Positions 34,217 through 46,050 of a DNA stretch of 64,000 nt are shown one piece after another (the first letter of the stretch is position 1; every line of letters begins with the position of its first letter). The notes beneath the pieces were generated by a model. It had not been told where the DNA came from, ran no database searches, and worked only from the letters and a program-made list of their open reading frames with translations. Origin of the DNA: Prostheceraeus crozeri (Eukaryota > Platyhelminthes > Polycladida > Euryleptidae); NCBI GenBank assembly GCA_907163375.1, contig CAJQUW010006804.1, positions 1 to 64,000 of the forward strand. The letters are read 5' to 3'. Both the position numbers and the translations under genes were made by a program.

Positions 34217-34453
34217 TGTATTGACGCAAGGAAAAACAGCAATTCGTGTCAATAAGTAGGTCCTCTCTTCTCAATAGAACATGCTTATGTCATACTTGAT
34301 GTGATATGAGTTTCAGCTTTACTCACAGCTAATGGTCAATAGTGACGTCACATGCAGTTAGCACGGGAAGAGGGAAAGTCGCGATTAGATAATCACACAC
34401 AGACTTCCAATATGCGAACGGAACGGCAACGCACAACAGCTCAAACTCCCACA
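34217..34453 (-). repeat. 3' LTR
   Basis: 237 bp. The pol stop codon lies inside it (34441). A G-rich run (CCTGGGGGGCG on the minus strand) directly before it is a plausible polypurine primer. Confidence 0.9.
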
Positions 34454-37400
34454 CGCCCCCCAGGTCGACAGACCTCACACGCACACCACATCACTAAGTC
34501 ACCGAATCTATCCGGCGGCTTCCTCTCGCGAATGCTACGACGTAAAATACTGGCCTCATTATCCTCATCATCTTCACCGCTTAAACCGCTATCATCACTG
34601 TTTGAGTATGTAGGAAACGTATCTAACGTACACTCCTCACCAGGGACTAGCCTTAGGTGCGAAACGTGGCGTGCAACGCCATCTTCATTCAGAATAACAC
34701 TTACGCTAGAACAGATGCTAGTTATCCGATGGGGACCCGACCAAGTACTATCGCACCTCCCCGAAACACTCTTCAGGTAAACTCTGTCGCCAATACTGAA
34801 GGGATTTCTATCTAAATCCTCATACTTTGAACTTTCTTCCGAGTCAACCTTCTCAGGGCCTACCCGCTGGATGTGTTTACGCTCAGTAGTCACTCCTGGC
34901 TTCTTAGAGGTGGCTGCAAACATTAACTCGTAGGGGCTTTGTCGCTCACCGTCTCTACTATTATTTACCCAGAACGTTGCTTCTTCGATATCTCGGTTCG
35001 CTCGCTTGGCACATCTCTTAACAGTACGGTGGACTCGTTCTATAATTGCGTTGCCTTGCGGGCGATAAGCACTAGAAAAAACATGTTTAATCTCCCAATT
35101 ATCGAATAGCTTATAGATATCTCTACTTCTAAACACGGTACCGTTATCGGATAACACCGAACTAGGAGGACCGAACTCCGCTATAATTTGAGACAACTGC
35201 ATCGACACTTCAGATGAAGACTCATTGCGCAGCCGTCTCCAAATAGTGTACCGAGATGAAAGGTCGATTATAGTCAAATAAGGAATCCCATTATAGTGAG
35301 TTATATCAACTGCTATGTTCTGCCATATAACCGGACTAGTGCTGAAGGCGCCCTTATCCCAACTAAAATTCACCGCCGGATCTATCCTAGCACACCTGTC
35401 ACAACTACGGACGACTTTCTTTACTAGCCTCCTAGAAACCAAATTTCCTAGCTTCTGTTTGGCTAGATTCAAGGTTCGATCTACACCAAAGTGGCACCTT
35501 TCGTGGATCTTTTTAATTTCCATAAGATTGCGGTTTTGATTATCTGCGCCCTCTGCTACTGCTGCGGATAGAACATTTGCTGTGTCTGCTTGATCTCTCA
35601 TAACCTGTATCCATTTTTGGGGGACACGAGTGAGGCTGTCCGAAATATTTTCAGCAGATTTCACTAAGTGCGGTTCGACTTTGATTTTTTCGGTTTCTAT
35701 AATCTCTCTTAGAGTATCAAGTCGACGTTTGATAAGTCTTTCTGATAGAGCACGAGTCTTGACATTGTGCGTTTTATTGATAACTGCCGTCAACCATTTA
35801 TACACAGTGGATGAATCAGTCTTAATAATTATGTCTCTCTTACCCCAGCGTAGGGCCATATTAAGCCCTTTGATAGCTGCGTCTAACTCACTAATATTGA
35901 TATGTCCGGTGTCGTTATGTGGTCTCAACCACGAAGCGTCCTCTATTATCTTATCGTTAACTGTCAAGACAACACCTAGAGCTAGGTTGCTAGCATCAGC
36001 CCAAACAACAATAGGACTATTTTCAGGGACCGGCCAACTTCCCCTCACTGGATCACCATTAGTCGCTATCTGCCGCATCATCTGATTAATGAGATCCATA
36101 ACTGGCGTCGTGACACTATCATCCCACTTAAGCTGCGCTAACGAAGTCAAGCGTTGGAGGAAACTACAATAAACGCGCAACCACCCAGCAACTGGAAAGT
36201 GGCCTAACAGCTCTCCTATGATGCCATTAACTTGACGCCGAGAACACTGTCCTGAAGGTATGGTGGGAATAGTTTTATCTCTTTGCCATGACAAGTCATC
36301 GTTCACTCGGATGCCCAGTACACGAACTCCTGCAGGATTCCCTAAGCTAACGGGTTCCTTGGTCAGTAATCCCCACTTTGACAGGTGATTTTTGACATGA
36401 GAGACGCTTACTTTACTTTCGTCAATGAATAAGTCATCCACGTAGCTGGAGACAGATTCCTTCAATTCCTTTTCAAGTGATATCACTTTATCTACTACTG
36501 CTGTCATAATCTTTAGGAGCGACGGAGAGACCGAACCCCAACCTAGTGAGCAAGTATATTTCATTTTTCCATCTAACGGCCTGATGCACCCACAGTGACT
36601 CATGCACGTGTATTTGTAAATAAGCTTTACGTAAGTCTAAGAGGGAACAATTAGACCCTCGTTGCCGCAATTCCCGAAGCCTATCTGAACATAGAGGTAC
36701 TGAGCCCCCTGGAAAACTTTTAACGACCTGGTTCAGCATTCGATAATCTAAAACCGGGCGAATCTTTTTTTCATCTCCTTTATCTTGGAGCACAGCCATG
36801 GTAGGCAAAAAACTCTGAATTTCACCATGCTGAGTGGCGTCATACTTTACTAGTATCCCCTCGCTAACCCAAGAATTCATTTCGGCATCGAAGCCATTCC
36901 GATCGCAGGGTTTCACATAGTCAATAGGAGTTTTATGCAAATTATCGGTATTACCACCCTCGGTCCACTTCCAGCTAGCTACCCATCGACCTTCAACGAA
37001 GCTGGCGGTAAAGTCGCTATCACTAACGCTTAGGCTTTGCGGGGCCCAGTCAGCGTCGATACTGACGGCAGCTGTAACATGGGTGATGTTTGGGGAGAAC
37101 TTAACCGTAACTTCTCCCTCACAATAGCTGAGTTCGAGTCTCTTGTGAGATAGAATGTCTAAACCTAGCACAACATCGACATCAAGCGGCAATCGTTTAA
37201 CAACATGTGCTTTCACCGGGCCTAACTCAACGTCATCGTCCGTCACAACAGACCTGAGCATGACAGCACCACAAGTATGCAACTTGTCCTTATTCATCAG
37301 CTCTAAACACAGACTAGACTGCTCGCGACGTTTCCCCTTAGCCCTGTGCTCACCTAGCAAAGTAACGCTGCAGCCGGTATCAATCAGCACTCGCAGTTTG

Positions 37401-37624
37401 TGTCCATCGATCCACATCGTCCGGATTAATGCGCGGATGCGAGGGCAGCATGATCCGGCACATCCACCTCCGCACGTCCGTTTCCCGAAGCAGTAGACTT
37501 GGGGCAATGGGATCGAAGATGCCCAACTTCTCCACAGCTGTAGCAGATACTGTTGCAGTCCCGAAGATGTCCGATACGCTTGCAGCCGCTGCAGCGCGGT
37601 TTGTTTGTTCTCTGCGGATCCCAA
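34441..37624 (-). pseudogene. Pol of LTR retrotransposon (PR-RT-RH-IN) with a frame break
   Basis: Aspartic protease (LRVLIDTGCSVTLL) comes first, followed by reverse transcriptase (LDYRMLNQVV, LLDLRKAYLQI, then YVDDLFID). RNase H follows (VVWADASNLALG, ISELDAAIKGLNMAL, IKTDSS), then integrase with H-x3-H…C-x2-C zinc finger and DDE core (VDITHYNG, LSDNGTVF, IIERVHRTVK). The frame changes between the RT fingers and palm near 36500, so the first part (36488-37624) and second part (34441-36603) are not continuous. Because the LTRs are identical, this is either a very recent defect or a sequencing error. The C-terminus reads 13 bp into the LTR. Confidence 0.85.
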
Positions 37625-38190
37625 CGTTGGCGTGTTCCGACGCTGGTTGTTCCAGCTGCCGCAATGTCCAAAAGTTCCGATGGGTTCGCCAGAAGGGCTT
37701 TAGCACAGGAAATGATCTGGGACAGCTCCATCTTTTCTCCACATTGAACCTTGACTTGAGGTACAATTTGTTTTGGCAGTGCGTCCACGAGATGATACGA
37801 GACGAGTTGTTCCGGTACTGCGCTTCGGTTGCCGATCATGACGCCAAGAGCGCTCTTGATCTGATCCACGACCAGGTCTACTGACTCTCCCGGTATCAGC
37901 TTCGTTTCTTTCAAGTCTTGCCATGCGCGCAGCTTTGAGCGGCCAAACATTCGCATGAGTTCGGCCTTAATTGCGCTAAGGTCGGATTGCTTTGCAGGGG
38001 GCATCTGCTTCCATGTGGTGTAGGCCGCTCCCTCCAGGAAGATAGGTAAGATTTTCGCCAGTCGGTCATCGGTCTTCTCGTCCTTATTCTCAATGGTGAT
38101 TTCGGCTGTTAGCAGGAACTTATCCATCCAGAATTCAACATCTTCTCCTCTGCCGCCCGAGAATTTCTTCACCGCGTCGATTAGCTTCAT
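37426..38190 (-). CDS. Gag of LTR retrotransposon
   Basis: The ORF opens upstream inside the LTR, but the first ATG after the LTR is at 38190 (MKLIDAVKKFSGGRGEDVEF), giving 254 residues. The N-terminal two thirds resemble Gypsy-type capsid (retrotransposon gag: WMDKFLLTAEI, AAYTTWKQM, GRSKLRAW). The C-terminus has Cys motifs CSGCKRIGHLRDC and a canonical CCHC knuckle CYSCGEVGHLRSHC that would bind RNA. It overlaps the pol frame by ~200 bp, consistent with frameshifting between gag and pol. I could not identify a clear tRNA primer-binding site next to the LTR. Confidence 0.8.
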   Translation of the reverse strand: MKLIDAVKKFSGGRGEDVEFWMDKFLLTAEITIENKDEKTDDRLAKILPIFLEGAAYTTWKQMPPAKQSDLSAIKAELMRMFGRSKLRAWQDLKETKLIPGESVDLVVDQIKSALGVMIGNRSAVPEQLVSYHLVDALPKQIVPQVKVQCGEKMELSQIISCAKALLANPSELLDIAAAGTTSVGTRQRWDPQRTNKPRCSGCKRIGHLRDCNSICYSCGEVGHLRSHCPKSTASGNGRAEVDVPDHAALASAH

Positions 38191-38212
38191 TCCCGCCTTT
38201 GCCGTGATAGCT

Positions 38213-38449
38213 TGTATTGACGCAAGGAAAAACAGCAATTCGTGTCAATAAGTAGGTCCTCTCTTCTCAATAGAACATGCTTATGTCATACTTGATGTGA
38301 TATGAGTTTCAGCTTTACTCACAGCTAATGGTCAATAGTGACGTCACATGCAGTTAGCACGGGAAGAGGGAAAGTCGCGATTAGATAATCACACACAGAC
38401 TTCCAATATGCGAACGGAACGGCAACGCACAACAGCTCAAACTCCCACA
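38213..38449 (-). repeat. 5' LTR
   Basis: 237 bp, visually identical to the 3' LTR. Confidence 0.9.
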
Positions 38450-38454
38450 GTTGC

Positions 38455-38460
38455 TTTATA
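38455..38460 (+). promoter_or_regulatory. TATA-like box of third arm unit in B
   Basis: TATAAA, now 6 bp from the edge of the LTR element. It is followed by the conserved leader and the two ~200-bp units. Confidence 0.4.
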
Positions 38461-38586
38461 AACTTTCCATTGCATACGTTGTGAGAACCATGAGTTCTAC
38501 CTGTCTCTATCAATGAGACGAATTGATGAATGGAATGAAATGGGAGGATACTCACGCGCCACACGCAACATAACACACTTCTCTCT

Positions 38587-38990
38587 TCCGTAGTCTAACA
38601 AGCTCTTTACACATGGATCGCAGTCGATTGCTATCCCTGTATCAGAAGTGTAAGCTATCTAAATTTTATCTAACACTATTTCACCTACCATCATCGCCCA
38701 TATGAAATGTTATAAGATTTACAAGTTAGACTTAGCGTGCTACTATTTCCAAATGAATAAAGTATACATGGTTAAATCATCCACTTAAGCCCATCCGTAG
38801 TCTAACAAGCTCTTTACACATGGATCGCAGTCGATTGCTATCCCTGTATCATGTAAGCTATCTAAATTTTATTTAACACTATTTCACCTACCATCATCGC
38901 CCATATGAAATGTTATAAGATTTGCAAGTTAAACTAAGTGTGCTACTATTTCCAAATGAAAAAGTATACATGGTTAAATCATCCACTTAA
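38587..38990 (+). repeat. ~200-bp direct duplication (B)
   Basis: Same pair of units as 13663-14040 in A. In B the AT-rich array is absent and the Polinton core begins right after. Confidence 0.75.
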
Positions 38991-39044
38991 ACTCCATTCA
39001 AGTAAGTCAGTATGAAAGCAAAGATAATACGAAATAAACATTTA

Positions 39045-39476
39045 TTATGGCATGTATTTCAAAAGGTCTTCGTAGTCAATATCGTCCCAGAGTCTGACTT
39101 CACACAGATCACAAAAACAGTTCACTTGCTTCAATCGTTCTTCTACCGCGAGCCTCACTTTGTCGATGTACTCCCACTCCGCCATAGTTCGTGGCTGGGA
39201 GTTAGGGGTGTACCATTCCCATAATTGATGGAGGAATTTGGTGCTGGTGATCTCCATCACATCATCAGTATCGTACTGCAGATACTTCCATCGTATGCCT
39301 GTTAGGTCGGGACACTCCTCTTCGTCGTCCGCTGGTAATGTCAACTTTCTAATGTTGTCGAGTCGGTATACTTTCTCCACCTTCCCCTTCGTTGGAGCGT
39401 TTGGTGCAACGAGCGCCTTTGGTGATGAGCATGGAGAAGAGAATTTTGTGTTCGGTGTTGTCGGAGGGCTTGTCAT
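39045..39476 (-). CDS. Conserved-looking 143-residue protein, unknown
   Basis: The Ser/Pro/Thr-rich N-terminus (MTSPPTTPNTKFSSPCSSP) looks disordered. The C-terminal ~95 residues are charged with several Trp (IRWKYLQYDTDD, LHQLWEWYTPNS, MAEWEYIDKVRLAVEERLKQV), ending in NCFCDLCEVRLWDD with a CxC..C cluster. The ORF is intact and diverges from the polymerase transcript, with a ~216-bp shared upstream region. A minus-strand TATA-like TTTATACTTAAG lies near 39520. I do not recognise it. Confidence 0.6.
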   Translation of the reverse strand: MTSPPTTPNTKFSSPCSSPKALVAPNAPTKGKVEKVYRLDNIRKLTLPADDEEECPDLTGIRWKYLQYDTDDVMEITSTKFLHQLWEWYTPNSQPRTMAEWEYIDKVRLAVEERLKQVNCFCDLCEVRLWDDIDYEDLLKYMP

Positions 39477-39570
39477 GTTGACTGTGAATAATAACTTTGA
39501 AATGTTTTCTAATTCTTAAGTATAAACAAGCAACCAATCAGAATGAACAGCCAATGAATGATGAATATGA

Positions 39571-39580
39571 AAGTATATAT
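39571..39580 (+). promoter_or_regulatory. TATA box of the polymerase transcript
   Basis: GTATATATGT, about 120 bp upstream of the polymerase ATG at 39693. Confidence 0.6.
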
Positions 39581-39692
39581 GTAAAGTGACATCCGTGTCA
39601 TTTCACTCTGTCTTTGAGACGTGTAAGTAAACTGTTCTCTAGTGAAGTCTCTATCCTGTTGAAGAATCAACCTTAAACATAATTTCATTGAA

Positions 39693-42600
39693 ATGGTAAG
39701 TTGAAGATTTCCTCTCTCATCTCCCTCAAACGTGTGGCTAATAGCATCTTCCTCAATTTCAGGCATCTACTTCATCACCAAAGCCCTCCCTTCTCGAGGA
39801 AAGTTTAGAGTTGTTGAGTGAAGGTAGGTTGTAACAATACACTGAGACTTGAACAGAGATGATAGAATGTTTCTCTTTCAGGTGATGTGAGTTCCACGTC
39901 AGAACTGTCGCGACATGGCAACGAGTGGGAATGTGCCGACTGCGGACATATGTTTACAAGGAAGCACAGTCTCCTTCGACACAACAAACAACGCGTGTGT
40001 CAACGCAAAGCGGCATCAATCTCCGGAGGTGAAGTTGATTCTGACGATGACATCTCCTTTCCTTGCGATTTGTGCCCTCTTTCTTTTGATAGTCACTTTC
40101 AGCGATCTTCGCACAGACTTCAACACACGCATGCAAATGATCACTACACCAACGGTGCCTCTACCATCTCCTTCATTAACGTTTCCCATAGTCATTTAGT
40201 ACGCGACTACTGCATGAAGTCCAATATTCAAATAGTAGATTTTCCTGAGTGGCTCCTTCAAAATTCTAACATTATCGAAGCGCTCTTCAACAATTTAGAC
40301 AATTTTAGAATGAAGGCGCTCATCTACCTTAAACTAAAATATATTAAAATAAATTTTCAAACGGGTCAAGTGACGGAGAGAATACAGTTTCATGTTCCTT
40401 CCTCTTCCGCAACCGAAGTTGTAGACTGCGAGTCTTGGTTAAATTTTCACATTCAATGTTTAAAATCAAAAATAGATAAATTCAATCAACGCGACAACGC
40501 TCTCATTTTTGATGGTGTGGACTCAGCCATATTCAAAATTTCCCTATTAGAAAGTAATGCAGCTCGAGGCACATTTAAACTACCAAAAACGTTGTATAAT
40601 AAGAAAGCTGTCATCAATGTCGATTGTAAATCACAGTGTTTCAAATATGCAGTCCTATCCATCCTTCACTATAATGATATCAACGCGAATCGAAATCATA
40701 CCTATAGCTATAGACAGTGGGAGGATGAACTAGACTTTGAAGGTTGTGATAGTAACAACATGAAAATCAAAGATGTAGAAACGTTCGAAAAACATAATCA
40801 GATTAAAATTGTAGTTCACGTGTGGGAGAAGGGGTTGAAGGGTGCCCGCTATAATTCACATTCAACTTGTTATGAACGAGTAGTCAACCTCTTATTAGTA
40901 AAACAAGATGATAGCGAGGAATGGCACTACTGTGGTATACCCAAAACCTCTCGCTTGTACACACACACTTGGGGCACTCTAAAAGAGGTGAACATTTTGT
41001 ATGCGACCGCTGCATCCGCTCCTTTTGGAGTAAAGATAAATTTGAAACTCACTATGAATGGTGGAAGCGAGGTAAATTACAAATGGAACGCATGCCCAAA
41101 GATAAAATATTTTCACATAGGGATAATGGTGACGAATTAAGTCCCCTGCGTGTCATTTACGCAGACATAGAATGCTACATTGATGATATCATCCACAAGC
41201 CAGCAGCCATATCCTGCTATGAAGTATGGCATGACCACTTTAGGAATAGACAAAACAAAATGCATACTTGGCAAGGTGAAGATTGCATTTCAAAATTTCT
41301 AGAATTTCTCGATAGAGCTGCCAAATTTCAACAATCATATGATTCCCAATTGCAGCGTAAGTCGCTACATATGTCAGATGAAGACAAAAATTTGAAAGTT
41401 GCACATCGTGCCCTAAATGTCATAAAACGTTTGATAACGATAAAATTAAGAAAGTGCGTGATCATGATCACATCACTGGTAAATTTAGAAACGCACTCTG
41501 CTCCAAATGTAACTTTTCACTTAGGTTGAGACGTCGTGTACTACCCGTCATTTTTCATAACTTTAAGGGCTATGACAGTCATATGCTCATAAAAGGAGGG
41601 TTGAGCCAGATGAAATCGTGGCAGTTTAATGTAATAGCGCAAACGAGAGAAAAATTCATGGCAATGACAGCAAAAGTACCAGTAGATAAAACTAAAGAAA
41701 ATAAGACAGTCTTCTTCGAAATAAAATTTTTAGATTCATTCCAATTCATGTCAGCGTCACTAGCTTCTCTCGTTCATAATCTCAAGTTTCTTCCCCATAG
41801 TCAAACTTTGAAGAAACACTATCCAAACTTAACGGATGAAATAATCACTCGCAAAGGAGTCTTTTCCTATGCGTATTTTAGCTGAATGTCTAAACTAAAT
41901 GAAACAACCCTTCCTTCCATTCACAAATTCCAAAACGATTTGACGGGTCAAGATTGACCAGTAGAGGACTATGAACATGCTCAAGACGCATGGTTAAAAT
42001 TTGATTGTAAAACGTTTGGCGATTATATGATCGCTTACTTAGAATTAGATGTCATTTTGCTGGCTGATGTCTTTCAGGAATTTCGACGAGTGGCATTCGA
42101 AGAAGACAAATTAGATCCTGTCCACTTTGTCAGTCTACCAGCCATGTCCTTTAAATCAGCCTTTAAAATGACTGGTGAGACCATCCATCTCTTACAAGAC
42201 CCCGAGATGTATAACATATTTGAGCGCGGAATACGCGGTGGTCTCACATTTGTGAATAAACATATCATAAAATCTAAAACAGTAGGTAATGATCATATCC
42301 ACCTAAAATACTATGACCAAAATAATTTATATGGCAGTTCACTGTCCAAACCACTACCTCATTCCGAGTTTAGTTGGTTAAATCAAGATGAGCTTGCGTA
42401 TTACTCCAACCCTTCAAACATTCTGAAGATTCCAGATGAAGGTGATTGGGGATATTATTTTGAAGTGGATTTGATTTATCCAAATAGTATCAAAAATAAA
42501 ACTGCTGATTTCCCACTCGCACCTGAATCTGGTGAAGTGACTGAAGATATGTTTTCACCATTCATGTCACAATTTCATAATAACTTAAGAGAGTGTGGAC

Positions 42601-43487
42601 AGCCAAGATACAAACCATGTCGCAAACTTTAACTCACCCAATATGATAAGAAAAATTATCTCGTGCACTTCTGCATACTAAAGTTCTATTTAGAAATGGG
42701 CATGCTTCTAAAGTCAGTTCACCGCATTATCAAATTTAGACAGAAAGCCTTCCTCAAACCCTACATAGATAGTAACAGTCAAAAACGTGCACTCGCCCAA
42801 AATAATTTTGAAAAGGATTTTTATAAATATAAGAATAACAGTCTTTTTGGAAAGACCATGGAGGATGTTAGAAAACGTATGAACTACAAACTAGTCATTG
42901 ATGAACAAAAATATCAAAAATTGACCTCATCACCTCTTTTCATTGATAGAGACATCATCGATGAGGATCTTGTAGGTGTTAAAATGATAAAATCAGAAGT
43001 TGAGTTGTGCAAACCCATCTATATTGGGCAAGCCGTTTTAGATTATTCCAAGCTTGAAATGTATCAACACTTCTACAAAATATTAAAACCATGCCCTCTC
43101 GTAAAAGAGGTTCGCTTGCTGGGTGGTGATACAAATAGTTTCTTTTTAGGAATTACCACTCAAACAGATCTAAATTTTAATGAAGTAGGTAAGTCATTAG
43201 AAAAATATTTCGACACATCTAACTACAATCCCACTCATCCACTCTATTCCATACAGAATAAAGCCAAACTTGGTTGTTTTAAGGATGAAACAGCAGGAAA
43301 GGAAATAGATGAAATGATTCTCCTCCGTCCTAAAATGTATTCCATGAAATTAAAAGAATGTGCAGATAGTATTAAGCGTGCTAAAGGTATATCAAAATTC
43401 ATTATATATCAAAATTTTCAAATTTTTACTCAATTGACATTGAATGTCATCACCCAGTTTCAGAACAACGCGATGATTTTCAATTGA
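39693..43487 (+). pseudogene. Protein-primed-type DNA polymerase B (Polinton POLB), spliced at 5' end, multiply broken
   Basis: Exon 1 ends with the ATG (39693-39695), exon 2 is 39763-39823 and exon 3 starts at 39882; all donors and acceptors are canonical and keep frame. Two C2H2-like fingers follow (CADCGHMFTRKHSLLRH, CDLCPLSFDSHFQRSSH). Exo I (YADIE) is near 41164. A CPKCH…RDHDH motif (HNH/endonuclease VII-like) precedes Exo II (FHNFKGYDSHM). Exo III is YLELDVILLADVF, and motif A is YYDQNNLYG near 42315. Motif B is KNNSLFGKTMED near 42825 and motif C GGDTNS near 43131, with Asn where the second catalytic Asp belongs. Frame shifts lie near 40980 and 41390; in-frame stops are at 41883, 41955 and 42630. 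The C-terminus seems shortened where it meets the convergent gene at 43392. It cannot make an active polymerase. Confidence 0.9.
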
Positions 43488-44593
43488 AAACGAAATGTGG
43501 TGTGTCTTTACATCACATTTACTTTTCATCACATGCTTCAACTTCTGTTGTATATAAGGATTTACTACATGAATGAAGCTTTCAACTGTATGATATAGAC
43601 GCGGCATTATATTGATAGCAACTTTAGATTCTTCATAAGACTGGTAAATTTTCTTGATGCGATCACCATAGATGTCCACCCACCATTCATCATTAACTGA
43701 ATCAGCTTTAGTGTGATATTCATGAGAAGCATATACCACACCGCTTCCAATAATAGGTGTATGATGTCTTACAATATGACGTAAGGTTGGAGAGAAATAA
43801 ACTGTAAGTTTGTCATTATATTTCTGAATAACCAACTTATTTTTGTCCGCCATAATTTTCTCTCCATACTTCTTACCCACAGTCTCATTCCATCTTTTTA
43901 CTAACTCAATAAGTGATAAAGGTTGAACACCACGCATTTTCAAAATAATGCGTTCTTCACATTCTACAACATCTTCATCAAATATTTTAAATTTATAATG
44001 AAATTTGTTGATTCGATTTGAATAAACTTTTTTAACATTTGCAGTAGCAATTGACGTTACATGTAGTCCATGACCAAAACCGAGATGTGGATAGAATTCA
44101 TTATCCAACCTCAGTTTAAGACCTTTAGTAAAAGAATGAAAGCGAAGGAACTGTCTCCCACTCCAATGATAGATAGTAAACTCATAAACTTTCTGATCCT
44201 TATTCTTCATGATGGAAGTATTTCCACTATTGAATGCCTTAATAATTTTCTCATTCCCAAATGGACCATAATAATCTGATTTTATCTGAATCCATTCATA
44301 GTTCCACTTTCCATCTGACGTTAATTGTATGGGAACTGGAATGCATTATTCATCGTTATTCCATCATGGGTGCGAGGAGTCAATATCATTTCCTCCACAT
44401 CATTCACATTCTGAATATTGCTATCATAGCAAATAATAGAAACGCCAACCTCCCATTCTCCTTCTAAATGTAGTGGACGATTTAATTCTACTCGATAGTC
44501 TGATGTTTTATTTTTGGGAAATTTATTCATAGAAGCATTGCTGGGTAAGTAGATTAGAAACGAGTCCTTATTTTCACTTTCCATATTATTCAC
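43392..44593 (-). pseudogene. Polinton structural-type protein, copy 2 ('LPSN…WEVGV' family), frameshifted and truncated
   Basis: The N-terminus reads SFLIYLPSNASMNKFPKNKT and LEGEWEVGVSI, a pattern I know from a widespread uncharacterised Polinton-associated protein family of animals. The first 90 codons end at a stop at 44321, and the homologous region continues in another frame (43392-44210 and just upstream), so a frame break lies near 44320. The conserved C-terminal domain of the family is missing, and the 3' end runs into polymerase sequence, suggesting a deletion joint near 43400-43490. It is a paralogue of 44622-46015. A virion role is inference from the family's company. Confidence 0.65.
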
Positions 44594-44621
44594 ATTGGAG
44601 AAAAATATGAATGCGTTTGCA

Positions 44622-46015
44622 TTAATTCTTCATTCGAAAATGGGGTGTGATACTTGTCACAGCGTCTTTATGAAAAGGAATCAACGCGCCAGCATCGTCA
44701 TATATGGCAATATCAATCTGTGTTATATAGTTTGATTTCAAGTTTGTATAATGCACTTTCTTAAAAGTATGCTCCAATATAATGCTACAGTTTTTTGGTT
44801 GGTATGGTATCATTGCTAAAAGTGGAATTTCAGCATCTCCCACACGCACATCTTCACCAATATTGGAATATAACTGAAAATAGTTAATACGACGGGATAA
44901 TGATAGATGCGCGCTAGCTTTTGTTACAGTACCACTTTTAAACGTATTTTGATCAAAGCCCAAAATGTTCTTTAGGGTATTGTCCATGATCAGCTCAATA
45001 TTTTTCCCGCTAACACGAAGAGATGGCACACCTTCTTTTTCAGAAAACGAGATATTTTCATCTTGAACCACTTCATTCAAATAATCTATTGCCATCTTAA
45101 CTGAAGTGATCATGCGAGGTGCCAACACTCTTGTTCTATGTGAGATTCCACTCAAAGGCTCTACACACTTTCTGTATAAAGATACCGACCATTCTGTTTC
45201 AACTTGATTTGACCCATCACATTTCAAATAGCGCATATCAAATTTTCCATTAACGGCTGCAGAGCGATGTCGCAAGAACTGATGAAAATCTTCTGAACAA
45301 ACTAATACTAGATCATCATCATCATCTAATTTACTAATGACGATTTGATCCGTTGATTTCGTATAAGTCAATGTTGCCACTTGTTTACCATCAACTCGAA
45401 GGAGAAAATTAAATTTCTTCAATAATGTTTCAGGAGTCATGTTTGTCTTTCTTGGCTTAATCACAATCTTCTTCACCAATGTCTCTTCATTTTTCGGAAT
45501 AAGATCCACATAAAAAGCTTTCTCTTTGTAAATCAAATCTTTACAACCACTTGGGTGGTAATTAACGTTATAATTATCATAGCTTGTTGAGGCACTAGCG
45601 AGGTAACCTAAATCATTTCTTAAACTTGGACTTAAACCAACAATCCAATCTTTCTCAACTACATGATGTACATAATTATGATCATCATTGTGCGGAGAAA
45701 AGTGGATGATGTGTCTACCCTCTTTATTCAGGAAATCATATACAAACTTTTTACATGATAAGAGATCTTTCTTTGGCCACTGTGGAATGTAAACTCGACA
45801 ACCTTCTTCACACTGATAAGCCTCTGTACGCCTCACATTGATCGTCATCACTTCATGATTAAAAGTATAGACACAGTTTCTATGAACAAGTTGAGTGACA
45901 CCCACTTTCCATTTAGCTGTTGTGTATGATCAATGGGTGTAGAAAAGAGTGCGGCTCGATTATTACCAAATCTCTTTGTGGCCGCATTGCTAAGAAAAAT
46001 ATGATAAAACGACAT
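44622..46015 (-). pseudogene. Polinton structural-type protein, copy 1, with N-terminal frame break
   Basis: Starts at ATG 46015 (MSFYHIFLSNAATKRFGNN). The first ~36 codons are in a different frame from the main 427-codon body (44622-45905), with the break near 45907 at the family's Gly-x-Trp-x-Val-Gly motif. The C-terminus (RINYFQLYSNIG, DAEIPLLAMIPY, KKVHYTNL, IDIAIYDDAGALIPF, ITPHFRMKN) matches the conserved end of this Polinton family. It is the upstream member of a tandem pair with 43392-44593 and lies on the same strand as the capsid genes. Probable minor virion or attachment component, by inference. Confidence 0.65.
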
Positions 46016-46050
46016 TTTTATATTGCTGATCTGTGGCTTTGCATAACATC

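Larger units (their letters stand above)
34217..38449 (-). mobile_element. LTR retrotransposon (Ty3/Gypsy-like), nested in B
   Basis: It is 4233 bp, with two 237-bp LTRs (TGTGGGAG…CAATACA on the minus strand) that look identical, and a 5-bp duplication GTTGC. Gag has a CCHC knuckle. Pol has the order protease, reverse transcriptase, RNase H, integrase, which fits Ty3/Gypsy rather than Ty1/Copia. Identical LTRs mean a recent insertion, after element B had settled. It disrupts the interval just upstream of the third arm TATA box. Confidence 0.9.

Noticed and set aside
38455-38990. Protein gene for the third arm unit (ATGGATCGCAGTCGATTGC…)
   Set aside because: The frame stops after about 20 codons in every copy. 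It may be a spliced leader segment, but no partner exon can be shown.
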